From positions 7,688,001 through 7,752,000 of the forward strand of contig NZ_CP030047.1 in the NCBI RefSeq assembly GCF_015291625.1: 64,000 nucleotides of DNA, given 5' to 3'. Within the stretch, counting starts at the first letter, position 1. Each line of letters starts with the position of its first letter. The position numbers and the translations under genes were made by a program. The notes below the pieces were generated by a model. That model did not search any database and was not told the DNA's origin. It worked only from the letters and a program-made list of their open reading frames with translations. The DNA is from Bradyrhizobium sp. CCBAU 53421 (GTDB taxonomy: Bacteria; Pseudomonadota; Alphaproteobacteria; Rhizobiales; Xanthobacteraceae). Positions 39,280 through 48,762 of this stretch are shown piece by piece.

Positions 39280-39480
39280 GGTCGGTCAAACTCCCCCGGG
39301 TATGGTGAAACTCCCCCACCTGATGATCGCCGTCAGGCGGGGACGGCGCGCCCTCTTCGTGAAGCTGCGCCCAGACTCGCTGGCTGGATTGCCAAACCAC
39401 CCGCCGCGACGGTAGCGGCCGCTCTTCGGATCAACCGTCGGTCGAGCACGACATAGCTGGGGACCCCGCCAAAATACCGG
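39280..39480. repeat. IS21 end repeats
   Basis: TCAAACTCCCCC at 39286-39297 and TGAAACTCCCCC at 39306-39317 are tandem sub-terminal repeats of the IS21 type. The rest up to 39480 has no recognised gene. Confidence 0.5.
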
Positions 39481-39485
39481 AACGC

Positions 39486-39842
39486 CTACGCCGAGGCGAG
39501 CCAGCTCTTGCCGACGCCGGCCGGGCCGCAGATCAGCAGGTTGGCATGGTCCTCAATCCAGCGGCCCTCGACAAGCTTGACGAACAGCGGGCGATCGAGG
39601 CCGCGCGGGGTGCGGTAGTCGACGTCCTCGACGCACGCCTGCTGGCGCAGCTTCACGTAGCGCAGGCGGGTGGCGAGCCGCTTGTCGTGGCGCAGCGAGG
39701 CTTCATGTTCGAGCAGCAGCGCGAGCCATTCGGCGTGACCGAGGCTTGCGGCCTCGCCGGTTGCTTCGATGTCGGCGAAGGCCTTGGCCATCCCGTGGAG
39801 GCCGAGGGCGTTGAGGCGGTCGAGGGTCGGATGGATGAGCAA
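39486..39842 (-). pseudogene. istB: istB N-terminal fragment (118 aa)
   Basis: ATG 39842 opens LIHPTLDRLNALGLHGMAKA, then LGHAEWLALLLEHEASLRHD, DVDYRTPRGLDRPLFVKLVE and the Walker A motif LLICGPAGVGKSWLASA, where the reading stops at 39486. This is the N-terminal half of an IstB ATPase, lacking Walker B onward. The istA that normally precedes it is found only at 41.5-42.2 kb, separated by a serine recombinase gene. Confidence 0.85.
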
Positions 39843-39861
39843 GGGGTGGCCTCCTAATTGT

Positions 39862-41460
39862 AGTAACGCGGTCCGCGGATGGCCAACTCAACAAGGCGCG
39901 ACGTGGCGAGCTTGAGATGTGCCCTCCGGTCGGCTTGGTTTACCGGAATGATCGGACCCTCGGCCTCGATCCTGACGCCCAAGTGCAGAATGCCATCCGT
40001 CTCCTGTTCGACACCTTCGAGCGGACCGAAAGTGCCGTGCAGACCGTCCACTTGTTCCGAGAGCAGGGTCTGTTGTTCCCACGTCGATTGCGCGCTGGTC
40101 CAAACAAGGGTGACCTCCTGTGGGCGCCGCCGAATCATGCGCGCATCCTGCAGATGCTCCACAATCCACGCTACGCCGGCGCCTTCGTCTATGGTCGCAC
40201 GCGCACACGGCACAAGCCCGACGGCGGCAGCAGTGTCGTCAGGGTTGCCCGCGCGGACTGGCAGTTCGTCATGCCGGGCATGTACCAAGGCTACATCGAC
40301 TGGGAACGGTTCGAAGCCAGTCAGCGGCGGCTCGCCGACAATGCTCGCGCCTTCGGCGGCGAACGGCGGTCGGGGCCGGCCCGCGAAGGACCGGCGTTGC
40401 TGCAAGGTCGCGTGGTCTGTGGCCTCTGTGGCGAACGCATGGATGTGCGGTACAGCCAAGAGCACAGCCGCACAGTGCCGACCTATGTCTGTCAAGCTAA
40501 TGCGGTGCGGCGCGCGGGATGGACATGCCAAACGGTTCCCGGGAAGCTCGTCGATGCCGCGATCGCCGCCCTGATGATCGAGCTGATGACACCGATGAGC
40601 CCGGCGGTCACTTTGGAGATTCAGCGCGAGCTCGAGGCGCGCGCCGCGGAGACTGACGCAGCGCGTCGCCAGCATGTCGAGCGGATGCGCTATGAAGGCG
40701 AGCTCGCACGTCGGCGCTACATGAAGGTCGATCCCGACAACCGCCTCGTCGCCGATGCACTCGAAGCGGAATGGAACGAGAAGCTGCGCATTCATGCCGA
40801 TGCGGCGGAAGACTACGAGCGCTGTTGCAAACAGCAGGCCGCAGCACTGAGCGCCGAGACCTGACGGCGCATTCTCGATCTTGCCGAGCAACTACCCCGA
40901 ATCTGGCATGACCCGCGTATCGACGTCCGCGAGCGCAAGCGTATTGCGCGTCTACTAATCGACGACGTAACCCTGATCAAAGCGGAGAAGATCACCGTTC
41001 ACGTGCGCCTGTCGGGCGGCGCCACGCGCTCCTTGGTGCTCGAACGGCCGCTGCCTATCGCACAGATCCGCAAGTTCAAACCTGAGCTCGTCGCCGAGGT
41101 CGATCGTTGCCTCGACCATCACTGCGATCGTGAGATCGCTGAGATTCTCAATCAGAACGGACGGCGCACATGGGACGCAAAGCCGTTCAATCTCAAGAAG
41201 GTCGCCTGGATTCGTTGCGCCTACAAGCTCTCGAGCCGTCATGATCGACTGCGCCGGCGCGGCATGCTCACGACGCGCGAGGTAGCCGCGAAGTTCGGTG
41301 TCTCAAAGACAGCTGTGCGCGAATGGGGCAATCAGGGGCTCATCAAAAAATGCTATACGGACAGCCTGAACCGCGGACTGTGGGAGATCCCGCCGAGCAA
41401 AATCATCATCAAGGCCATGGCGGCCCTCGCGGTTGCCCAGCACGACTCATCTCGATCACC
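39862..41460 (+). pseudogene. large serine recombinase lacking catalytic domain
   Basis: Begins in the linker QLNKARRGELEMCPPVGLVY, then the recombinase domain with ILQMLHNPRYAGAFVYGRTR, the zinc ribbon GRVVCGLCGERMDVRYSQEH and YVCQANAVRRAGWTC, a long charged helix (EIQRELEARAAETDAARRQH), a TGA at 40862-40864, and in the same frame ERKRIARLLIDDVTLIKAEK. It ends in a MerR-like HTH (TTREVAAKFGVSKTAVREWG) that runs to about 41415. The resolvase catalytic domain is absent, so it is inactive. It lies between an istB fragment and an istA fragment. Confidence 0.85.
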
Positions 41461-41489
41461 GCGCCATCACAGGAATGAGGTGCAGTATG

Positions 41490-42247
41490 AAACAGCGCGG
41501 CCGCGCCGGCAATATGGCGGTGCCGTAATGCGCCGCCATTTCCGCACAGGTGCGATTGATCTGCGGGTCGTACAGGCAGGCCTTGATCACCGCGACCTTG
41601 GCGTTGTCGGGCACCAGCAGTTGCGTCGCGCCGCCAAAAAAGCTGTAGGCCGCGTTATGTCCCGCGATCCAGTCGCCGAGCTGCTCGGTCCACGTAGCTA
41701 GCGCGAACGACAAGCTGGATGCGCCCATGACCGCGACGAAGATGTGCGCGTCACGCACCTCGCCAGTCTTACGGTTAACCACCGGCACCGAGTCGCCGGC
41801 ATAGTCGACAAACAATTTCTCGCCCCCGCCGTGGTGCTGGCGCATCACCAGCGGCAGCCGGCCTTCCCAGTTGCGGAACAGGTCACAGAAACGGCTGTAC
41901 CGGTCCCCGTCCGGATGCTCTGCAATATACTCGTCCCACAGCACCTGCAGGGTCACATGCTTGCGCTTGAGCTCGCGGGCAATAACGGACCAGTCAGGCT
42001 CGGCCACCTTGCGGCGCCCCGGCTTCACGCCAGGTACCCCGTACAGCCGTTGCTCCAGCTCGGCGTCGCTTATCGCTTCCGGGACTGGCCATGCCAGACC
42101 CGCGCGCGCAAACCGCTTCAGTGTGTCACGTACCGTCGTCGACCCGACGCCGACACGCTCGCCAACCACGCGCGTCGAGAGCCCAGCCTCAAGGCTCAAC
42201 CTCACAATCTCGCGCACCTGGCGCATGATAACCCTCCTCGTCGGCAT
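41490..42247 (-). pseudogene. istA: IS21 istA, C-terminally truncated
   Basis: ATG 42247 gives PTRRVIMRQVREIVRLSLEA and GLSTRVVGERVGVGSTTVRD (HTH), then VTLQVLWDEYIAEHPDGDRY and the DDE core GGEKLFVDYAGDSVPVVNRK, IFVAVMGASSLSFALATWTE and LVPDNAKVAVIKACLYDP. It breaks at HYGTAILPARPR near 41490, losing the Glu region and the C-terminal third. Upstream repeats show that the left IS21 end is kept. Confidence 0.85.
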
Positions 42248-42307
42248 CCAATTCTCCAAGGTGTTTCCAGCCGGAGAAATGGCCCATCGGGCCTCACACC
42301 ATCCGAA

Positions 42308-42425
42308 ACTGCGCGCGATCAAATCGGAATGCTGCGCGGACAATGCTCGGAATGCTGCGCGCGATCATTTCGGAACCCCGCGCGCCATCAAGTCGGTACG
42401 GTGCGCACCATCATCTCGGAATCGG
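42308..42425. repeat. IS21 left-end multiple repeats
   Basis: The motif CGGAATGCTGCGCG and related forms (ATCAAATCGGAATGCTGCGC; ATCATTTCGGAAC; ATCAAGTCGGTACGGTGCGC; ATCATCTCGGAATCGG) recurs about four times at 22-26 bp spacing. These are IstA binding repeats. The end at about 42425 is inside an IS4-type transposase gene. Confidence 0.7.
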
Positions 42426-42827
42426 CATCTTGGTCAGGCCGACAGCGCTCGTGTTCGCGCGTTGGTAGGAGAATTCCGTCGTGTCCTGAATGAGGAGAAT
42501 TGGGCCTGTACAATCATCGTACCGCGCGCGTGTGGCGGCGAAGTGGCCGCTGAGAATGTCGGCTTCCTCCACGCGCTCGTTGGCGAAAAAGCGGTAGGCC
42601 GCCTTCGTGTTCGCCCAGTTCTGGCACGCGAACGGTATGCTCCCGCCCATGCCGTCACCAATTTGCTTCAACAGCTCGCCAAATCGCTGACCAAGACGGG
42701 CATCCTTGAAAGCTGTCTTGTCGATCTCGCGCTCTGTCCAATGTTCGACGACGCTTTCATCACCATCATCCTGGCGACCATCCGGGCCGGCCGACCAACG
42801 AGACGTCGTTCCGCTCGAACACATCAA
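42426..42827 (-). pseudogene. IS4-family (Tn5-like) transposase N-terminus, split by IS21
   Basis: The minus strand gives the transposase DNA-binding domain seen at the start of Tn5/IS50-like proteins: IDKTAFKDARLGQRFGELLK, GGSIPFACQNWANTKAAYRF, FANERVEEADILSGHF and GPILLIQDTTEFSYQRANTS. The reading stops where the IS21 left end begins (TKMPIPR). The DDE domain is not present elsewhere in the window. Confidence 0.8.
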
Positions 42828-42957
42828 GGCACCGCGTCGTCGCGATTCAGGTGCTCAACAATGAATCACAAGCGATTCATCCGATTCAAGATTTTCGATT
42901 AGGGCTACTGCAATCGAATCAAGCATTTGTGGGTAATTGAAAGCTACACCGGATGCG

Positions 42958-43279
42958 TACGATGCGGTCGCGCTTGACACGAGTCCTCGGTTGATGCGCG
43001 CACAAACTAGTCCCCCTTGCGATAGCGCATCCGGCTGGGCTGGACGCCAGCACGCGTGTCGCGCAGGAGACTCATTCTCTCTCACCCCACGCCTGTCAAC
43101 TTCGGCACATCGTCCTCCCCTGGCCGTGCCCGCCGGCACGGTTGGAGGCCGAATGCGGCGGATACCGAAGCCGCGAGCCTGCAGCGCAGCCTCGAACGCA
43201 TCAAACGCACATTTTTCGAAATGGTGCGGTCCGCGAGTAAGGACCCGGCGGCGGTCTCCGTGCGTGAACGCCACAACTA
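42958..43279 (+). repeat. dispersed repeat, copy 2 (about 320 bp)
   Basis: Second copy of the segment at 31993-32314, same orientation. It differs by scattered substitutions, a short insert (ACAAACTAGT near 43003-43013) and a more divergent stretch near 43215-43250. A minus-strand frame covers it, but the corresponding frame is not kept in copy 1. Confidence 0.75.
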
Positions 43280-43458
43280 GTTCAGACATTGTTGGCGCTT
43301 AGCCTCCTGCTCCCAGATTCAGAGCACCTGTCGTACAAAGTTGAATGTCAGGGGCGAGCGAGTGCTCTGAATGGCATAGCGGCACTCTCGCCGCGTTGGA
43401 CGCCTCTGTGATTTACAGACCCCGCGGCAATCATAGAATCGTGGTACGCTCCTTCGGT

Positions 43459-43493
43459 AGAAGGCCTCCGGGGAGGCATCCCGGAGGCCTTCT
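43459..43493 (-). terminator. strong hairpin downstream of the porin gene
   Basis: AGAAGGCCTCCGGG (43459-43472) pairs perfectly with CCCGGAGGCCTTCT (43480-43493) around a 7-nt loop. It lies about 60 bp past the porin stop codon and is well placed as its transcription terminator. The T-run is poor on either strand, so efficiency is uncertain. Confidence 0.7.
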
Positions 43494-43553
43494 TGGAGGT
43501 CAGACTTAAATGGGTAGAGCGGTTACCCTTTCTCCTTCTAGTTTGACGGAGAC

Positions 43554-45086
43554 TCACCAGTTGCGCTGAGCGCGGAGCAGCAGCGTGAGGGCGCCCTGAT
43601 CCTTCAGCTCATACACAGCACCCGGCTTTGCAACACTCGACTGCACCGGCAGCGTCACGGTGCTCCCGCCCGCATACTTCTGATCGAGGATATTGTAAGT
43701 AATTTCCGCCCCGAAGGTCAGGTTTTTGACGGGGGTCCAGGCGGTGTATGTACCGACGGTCGCATAGTTGAAGTCAGGATTACAGCCGGCGATGCCACTC
43801 GATAGCGCGAGGCCTGTGACGAACGCACTGCAGATGTAGCCCTTGGCTGTGCCGTTATAGCGCACACCCCCCCACCCGCCGAAGACTTGGGTAAACCATT
43901 GCGGGTTCCAGTTGTGGGTATAGCCGGCGTTGAAGCCGTATGTCGTCGTTAATTGCTGGCCCGCGCCTGCAACGAACACGGAGTCAGAAATACCGGCGAG
44001 CCCGACGCTCTGGTAAGCACCCGCCAAGTTCGTACCAGTGTACCTCGCGTAGGTGGTCGACATATAATCATGGAAAACATAGCGGCTTGCACCGTTCGCA
44101 TACACGCCTGTCAAGTTGATCGTATCACCCGCGCCAGTCGGGAGGTTCTTGATCGACAAAGCCAACTGACCAGCCCAACCCCACTTGTCGTCCGGATGTC
44201 CCGACGTTTCGTCAGCGCCATAGTAGGCGGCATGATTGTCGTGGGCAGCCACCGATGCCTGGAAGAGGCCCCAAGCCTGGTCGACGCGAAGCGAGGCAAT
44301 CAGGTCCGGGGCCCGCGTACCGCCGATGTCGCCGCCACCGTACGTACCGGTGGCGAGGCCCGCCGCCGTTGCTGCGCTCACGTTCCAGATATTGGTGGTG
44401 TCGTGGACGACTTGATCCTGAGCCGAGAATGAGACCGTAACGCCTTGACCGAAGTCAGCAGTATAACTGAACTGGTTTACAGGATCCCACGCGCCAGAGC
44501 CCGGCAGGTCGACATTGTTCGCGGGGTACTGGCCCCAAGGCGTGGAGAACTGCGAGGTCGCCTTACCGAGGGTGAAACCAGCGAACTGGATGAAGGCGTA
44601 GGGGACGCCGAGCGCGCCGGCGGCGACAGCGCCCGGATTCGCGTTGAGCGGCGCTGAAACGCCACCAATCGACTGGTAAACGGTCGAGCCGTTTCCTGCC
44701 CCGGTGTAGCCCCCAGTGGTCCAAGTGAACCAACCCATGAAATAGGTGCGGACGACGCCGTACTCGGTTGCAGTGCGAGTGTCGATGGTCAGGGCTTCGC
44801 GAGACCGGAAGATATAGTCGTTGCTGAGGCGGTTTCGTGCCGCAGCTGCGCCGTTGTCGGCAGGATCAGCGTCACTGTGTGAGTTAGCGGTGACGTGGAC
44901 ACGCAGATACCCCCCCAGCTTGAGGCAGGTGTCCGTACCCGGAATATAATAGAATCCGGGGCCATATAGCGAACAGACCTTGACGTACTCCACCGCCTTC
45001 GCCTTTACCGGAAGATCGGCTGCCTCTGCCCCGCCCCCCGCAAACATTGCTACAGAACCGAAGACGAGACTCTTCGTCAGCTTCAT
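43554..45086 (-). CDS. outer-membrane porin (Rhizobiales 2-porin / Omp2-RopA type)
   Basis: A 510-aa porin with a clear signal peptide (KLTKSLVFGSVAMFAGGG, cleaved after AEA before ADLPVKAKA). The mature start is followed by YVKVCSLYGPGFYYIPGTDT and CLKLGGYLRV, the conserved opening of alphaproteobacterial porins in which the two Cys form a bond. The rest is rich in alternating aromatic/polar strands and the last residues are LLLRAQRNW, an aromatic C-terminus as required for BAM recognition. ATG 45086 follows GGAGG. It would form a trimeric beta-barrel letting small solutes through the outer membrane. It is divergent from a MarR regulator and may supply the substrate of the neighbouring catabolic genes. 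Confidence 0.93.
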   Translation of the reverse strand: MKLTKSLVFGSVAMFAGGGAEAADLPVKAKAVEYVKVCSLYGPGFYYIPGTDTCLKLGGYLRVHVTANSHSDADPADNGAAAARNRLSNDYIFRSREALTIDTRTATEYGVVRTYFMGWFTWTTGGYTGAGNGSTVYQSIGGVSAPLNANPGAVAAGALGVPYAFIQFAGFTLGKATSQFSTPWGQYPANNVDLPGSGAWDPVNQFSYTADFGQGVTVSFSAQDQVVHDTTNIWNVSAATAAGLATGTYGGGDIGGTRAPDLIASLRVDQAWGLFQASVAAHDNHAAYYGADETSGHPDDKWGWAGQLALSIKNLPTGAGDTINLTGVYANGASRYVFHDYMSTTYARYTGTNLAGAYQSVGLAGISDSVFVAGAGQQLTTTYGFNAGYTHNWNPQWFTQVFGGWGGVRYNGTAKGYICSAFVTGLALSSGIAGCNPDFNYATVGTYTAWTPVKNLTFGAEITYNILDQKYAGGSTVTLPVQSSVAKPGAVYELKDQGALTLLLRAQRNW

Positions 45087-45564
45087 GATGAACCTCCAAG
45101 TTGGAAACGTCGTTTCCGTCCTTCAAAGATCCGCCGGTACTAGCCTCGCCCCAACGGGGCCTGCTTGACGGAACGACTTCGAGGCGCCCCTCGCTGTCCA
45201 TCGTCATATAATTTCGTAGATCAATTGCTACAATTAATTATTTCACGCAATCAAAATTTACCACCGATTCGTTGCGCTTCAGCAACACAAGGCATGACGA
45301 CGAAGGAAGCCATCACAAAGAAAGCCCTTTAAGACCATTGCATTTCTCTAGCGTGACCGAAACATGAGAGCCTCTCATAGTCTGCAACAGCGGTCTGACA
45401 GTAATCAGATCGGTCCAATTAATTGAATTTGTCAATTGTTGGTTTGCATGGCACCTGTGTCCTGTGAGCTCTATTTCGGGTAACCCAAGAGAGATACGTA
45501 CGTTCTTGATGAGTGGGCCGCCGTGCGCCTACCGGCGACACTCAGATTTGGCGGAAAGACCAAC
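45087..45564. other. divergent control region between porin and marR
   Basis: A 478-bp intergenic region with low GC in its middle, flanked by two divergent genes, so both promoters must lie here. A likely regulator site is at 45421-45437; CAATTG motifs also occur near 45222. I could not fix -35/-10 boxes. Confidence 0.5.
45421..45437. promoter_or_regulatory. candidate MarR operator
   Basis: AATTGA (45421-45426) and TCAATT (45432-45437) are perfect inverted arms around a 5-bp spacer. It lies about 130 bp upstream of marR and 335 bp upstream of the porin start. MarR proteins bind 16-20 bp inverted repeats of this type, often beside their own gene. The match is short and AT-rich, so it may be chance. 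Confidence 0.35.
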
Positions 45565-46044
45565 ATGGCCGAGAAACAACTAGATAGAGCCGTTACTGAC
45601 TTCATCTGGAACATTGTCGAGATTCACGCCCAGATCGAAGAAATACATAAGAGCTGGGCGCAGATGCTGGGAATCACGGAACCTCAGTGGCTGATTCTGC
45701 TGGCCGTCGATGAACTTGACGAAGGTCGCGGAGTCTCAGGAATAGCGGTTGCGAACAAATTACGAATCCACCCCGCCTTCGTCACCAACCAAACAAAGAA
45801 ACTCGAGAAAATGGAGTTTTTGGCCCGCGTAACGTCGCCCGATGACGCAAGGTTTCTGCAGATCTCGCTGACTCAAAAGGCGCGGTCGGAAATCACAAAT
45901 CTGTCGATGAAAAGACAGGCTCTCAACTCAACCATGTTTGGCGACCTCGATCAGGACGCACTTCACTACCTCAATAAGCGACTAACCTCGATTGCCAAGA
46001 ACAGCCGCCTAGCGTCTCAAAAACTGAGCATAGGCTTGTTGTAG
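45565..46044 (+). CDS. MarR-family transcriptional regulator (159 aa)
   Basis: The start ATG 45565 has GGAAAG 7 nt upstream; an in-frame GTG at 45523 is less likely. The winged helix-turn-helix is visible as PQWLILLAVDELDEGRGVSG, IAVANKLRIHPAFVTNQTKK (recognition helix) and LEKMEFLARVTSPDDARFLQ (wing), flanked by N- and C-terminal helices for dimerisation. MarR members near catabolic genes usually repress them and release DNA when bound by a phenolic or acyl-CoA ligand. The divergent porin and perhaps its own gene are the obvious targets. The ligand is unknown. Confidence 0.9.
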   Translation: MAEKQLDRAVTDFIWNIVEIHAQIEEIHKSWAQMLGITEPQWLILLAVDELDEGRGVSGIAVANKLRIHPAFVTNQTKKLEKMEFLARVTSPDDARFLQISLTQKARSEITNLSMKRQALNSTMFGDLDQDALHYLNKRLTSIAKNSRLASQKLSIGLL

Positions 46045-46186
46045 GCATAAAGCGAATGCTCGCTAGTCGGTGCCGGCAAGGCCTTGCGATTGGCCGCCGA
46101 TAGCGCGTGGTATCTTCACAGTCGTACATCGACGTAGCGACGAATAGCAGGTCACGTGCGGATTGATTTTGAATATGACCACAACC
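46045..46186. other. convergent gap between marR and hydrolase-like gene
   Basis: Short gap between convergent genes with no recognisable terminator hairpin. Confidence 0.4.
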
Positions 46187-47269
46187 TCAACGAGCCACAC
46201 CGAGTCTTCCCTGCGGCCCTGGCGGATAATGGCTAGGGAGCGGATGTAGCTTATGCTCTAGCCATATGAAGATGCAGTCATCGGATACAATGAAATTTTC
46301 GATTTCCCCGACGAAGCTATGGGTCATCCGCGGCATCGTTAATTCTAGATCGATATGCGCGGACGGGCAGTCAGCTTGTAGTTTAATCGCCTCTTGCACG
46401 CTGACAACGCCGCGCCCACCGGCGACCACGAGAATTGGGCATCTAAACTGCCGTACTAATCGCGAGCGACGCGTTAACAGCGTGTCTTCGCTAACATCAT
46501 CTGCAGCCCTCGTCCTCCAGCCCACAGACGCCAACACCCGAGCAAAACTCCAAAGGCCGCCATCGCAAACCGCGGCCGCAACCCGGCGATCAGACACAGC
46601 GAAATCGGTCGCGAGAACAGCTGACAGTCCTTCTCCATAGACGCCAATGCGAGCGGCATCGATATCGGGCCGAGCGGACAAGTAGTCCAAACAGCAAGAC
46701 AGCAACATTTCCGATTGACCGCGCCATTCGTTTGAGACGTCATCGTGAGAGACGACGAGGACTGACAGACCTCGACCAATCACGGCGGGCAAGAGCCTTC
46801 CGAGTAGGGTCGCAGCTGTTTCATCTTCTCTGCTGATACAAATGACTGCTGGAGCACGCAAATTGGAGCCACCGGCAGGCAAGTAGTAGGCAAAAAACTC
46901 AATTTGATCGCACGAAATTGGCACAAGCTCCAACTTGCGATCCAGAGACAATCCGAATCTCTCAATGCCAGCCTGAACTTTGGCCGAAACTTCCTTACTT
47001 TGCGGATTCCCTTCGCCGGCAAGTCGCCTCGCAACCTCAAAAGCGGTTAGCGCGCATAGGCAAGCTTCAGTCGCCTCGTCGAAAGCCGCCTTCTTTATGT
47101 TCAGATCACCAAGAAGGCAGTGAGCGTCTCCTATGCTTGTCCATCTCGTGACCCAGTTCTGCCGACCTATCGCTCCATCGATCTCCTCGATATTGTCTAG
47201 GAATACCGCAGCCTCTCTCCGAGTGGACGCAAGATCACCTCTCACATGAGGCCAAGCAGCGCACTCCAT
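46187..47269 (-). CDS. alpha/beta-hydrolase-like protein (FrsA / DUF1100 type) lacking the nucleophile serine
   Basis: A 360-residue protein with an N-terminal helical part (about 1-110) and an alpha/beta-hydrolase domain (about 120-330), the layout of FrsA-like and dihydropseudooxynicotine hydrolase-type enzymes. Signs are APAVICISREDETAATLLGR, GLSVLVVSHDDVSNEWRGQS, YLSARPDIDAARIGVYGEGL, FRCPILVVAGGRG and RMTHSFVGEI with a late His. At the nucleophile elbow the sequence is G212-E-G-L-S216, where the family has G-x-S-x-G, so position 214 is Gly. It may be inactive, use another residue or serve as a binding protein. It is convergent with marR. The function is unknown. Confidence 0.65.
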   Translation of the reverse strand: MECAAWPHVRGDLASTRREAAVFLDNIEEIDGAIGRQNWVTRWTSIGDAHCLLGDLNIKKAAFDEATEACLCALTAFEVARRLAGEGNPQSKEVSAKVQAGIERFGLSLDRKLELVPISCDQIEFFAYYLPAGGSNLRAPAVICISREDETAATLLGRLLPAVIGRGLSVLVVSHDDVSNEWRGQSEMLLSCCLDYLSARPDIDAARIGVYGEGLSAVLATDFAVSDRRVAAAVCDGGLWSFARVLASVGWRTRAADDVSEDTLLTRRSRLVRQFRCPILVVAGGRGVVSVQEAIKLQADCPSAHIDLELTMPRMTHSFVGEIENFIVSDDCIFIWLEHKLHPLPSHYPPGPQGRLGVAR

Positions 47270-47694
47270 CCGATTCGCCCCTTGGTGTAGATCCCTAGCG
47301 TCCGCTCAGCATTCCGGCACGAAACAACGTGGAGACGACTAGGAGGCCATCTTCAGCAAGTAATCAGGCCTCGGTCCCGACCCGTCTCCACGATCTAAAA
47401 ATATTACCAACGTCCGGACATAATTCTTCGTATCATGATTGGGCGCCGAAATTCCGCGAAAATTCCAAGGATTTGACGCTTTTAATCCATGTCGGCACGG
47501 AGGTATCCGAACTTTGTCGAGATCAAGTCAATGCCGATGTCTCGCGATCCCGATTCAGATTCCTCATCCGCGGCTGGCGGGGAATACCACAAGTAATTGC
47601 AAAATAATCGGGGCGCGCCAGCGAGCACTCCAAGATCGAACTAAGCTCGCAAACGCCTCATCATAGGACGAATTCATTCTGATCGCGATTGCGG
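47270..47694. other. no recognised gene
   Basis: About 420 bp with only short frames on either strand. No hairpin or element end was noticed. Confidence 0.45.
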
Positions 47695-48375
47695 TCAAGC
47701 GAGGGTGCATTGTTGCGACAGGTCGGAAGCGCCGCGGCTCTCGACGCACCAGGCCTCGCGCTGCTCCAGAATCGGCAGCGCCGAGAGGGCCTGAACGATG
47801 TGGAACTGGGTGGGCATCTGCTCCCACGTCGTGGAATGAAAGTTCACCCGCCCCTTCCCGACGCGCAGTTTTTCGACGATAGGCTTGCCAGCCGGCGGCT
47901 GCAGACAGGCGTGTGCGACGGCGGCTTTGCCCCACTCTCCGGTTTGCGGGATGTACTTGTAGTGCAGCGTGCCAACGCTGCGTTGCTCGCCAAGACCCGG
48001 ATAGGCCGGCATTCGAGGCGCGGCTTCGGAAAAGTCTGCGAGCCCCAGCCAGGACGCCGTACACGTCACCCGATCGCCCATAATTCGTGGCGGAGGGAGT
48101 TCGCACCAAAGCTTTGCGAAGCCGAGCTCCTCGCGACCGCTTATGATCGGATCAGCGAGATTTTCCCAAAGGACCGATAGGAAGTGACCGGCTACCTGGT
48201 CGCGCTCCCCGGTGTAGGCCGCCGGGAAACGCACCTGCAGCATCGAGTAACCACGCCCGGCAAGCCAGGCCAGCTCGCTCATCACAATAAATTCGACCGT
48301 CACCACGGGCTCGCCAACCAAGCCGAACCCTGGAGGCAGCAAACCGTTGAGGTGATCTCGGTCAGTGAGGAAGCT
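47695..48375 (-). pseudogene. acetoacetate decarboxylase family protein, 5' end lost
   Basis: The minus strand from about 48375 reads SFLTDRDHLNGLLPPGFGLV, AGRGYSMLQVRFPAAYTGER, ISGREELGFAKLWCELPPPR (the Lys-containing signature of the acetoacetate decarboxylase family, catalytic Lys in GREELGFAK) and RSVGTLHYKYIPQTGEWGKA, ending at 47695. The catalytic core is kept but the first 20-30 residues and any ATG are missing, because a tyrosine-recombinase remnant joins at 48375. The open frame starts by TTG at 48342 if translated at all. Members decarboxylate beta-keto acids or act as lyases on other keto acids. Confidence 0.75.
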
Positions 48376-48379
48376 TACC

Positions 48380-48724
48380 GTGCGAGGTGAGAGGCGGTAA
48401 CGCCAACGGCGCGATCGCGCCTTCCTCTCGCAGCAGCGACAACCATCGCTTCAGCGCTGCCCGGTCACCGGTTGGATAGACTGCTTCCCGCCTCGATGTC
48501 GGAGGTACCGCTCAACGACCTGCTCATCGAGATCGACCAGCTTATAGCGACGGCCCGCGATCCAACTCAGGAGCCCTCCAACCACGTTGAGGCAACGCCA
48601 CGTACCGTGCCGAACGAGCCTCTCTTCGACGAGACGAGCGCGTAGCGCTCGACAAACTGTCCGTGCGGCCCGCTTCTGAGACGCCGGTACAGCCGGCTTC
48701 TGCCCAAGTACTCTTCAACTTCCA
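48380..48724 (-). pseudogene. tyrosine recombinase N-terminal fragment, frameshifted
   Basis: ATG 48724 on the minus strand starts EVEEYLGRSRLYRRLRSGPH and GQFVERYA; after a shift it continues RLVEERLVRHGTWRCLNVVG, RRYKLVDLDEQVVERYLRHR, and after another ALKRWLSLLREEGAIAP. This is the core-binding N-terminal domain of a transposon-type tyrosine recombinase. The catalytic domain is replaced by the decarboxylase gene. The inverted repeat at 48763-48835 probably marks the end of this element. Confidence 0.65.
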
Positions 48725-48762
48725 TCTTCCTGTTCTCCGCTGTTGAAAGTGGAGGTACAGAA

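Noticed and set aside
39854..40891. A 345-codon minus-strand open frame
   Set aside because: It is antisense to the large serine recombinase, whose zinc ribbon and recombinase domain are clear on the plus strand.
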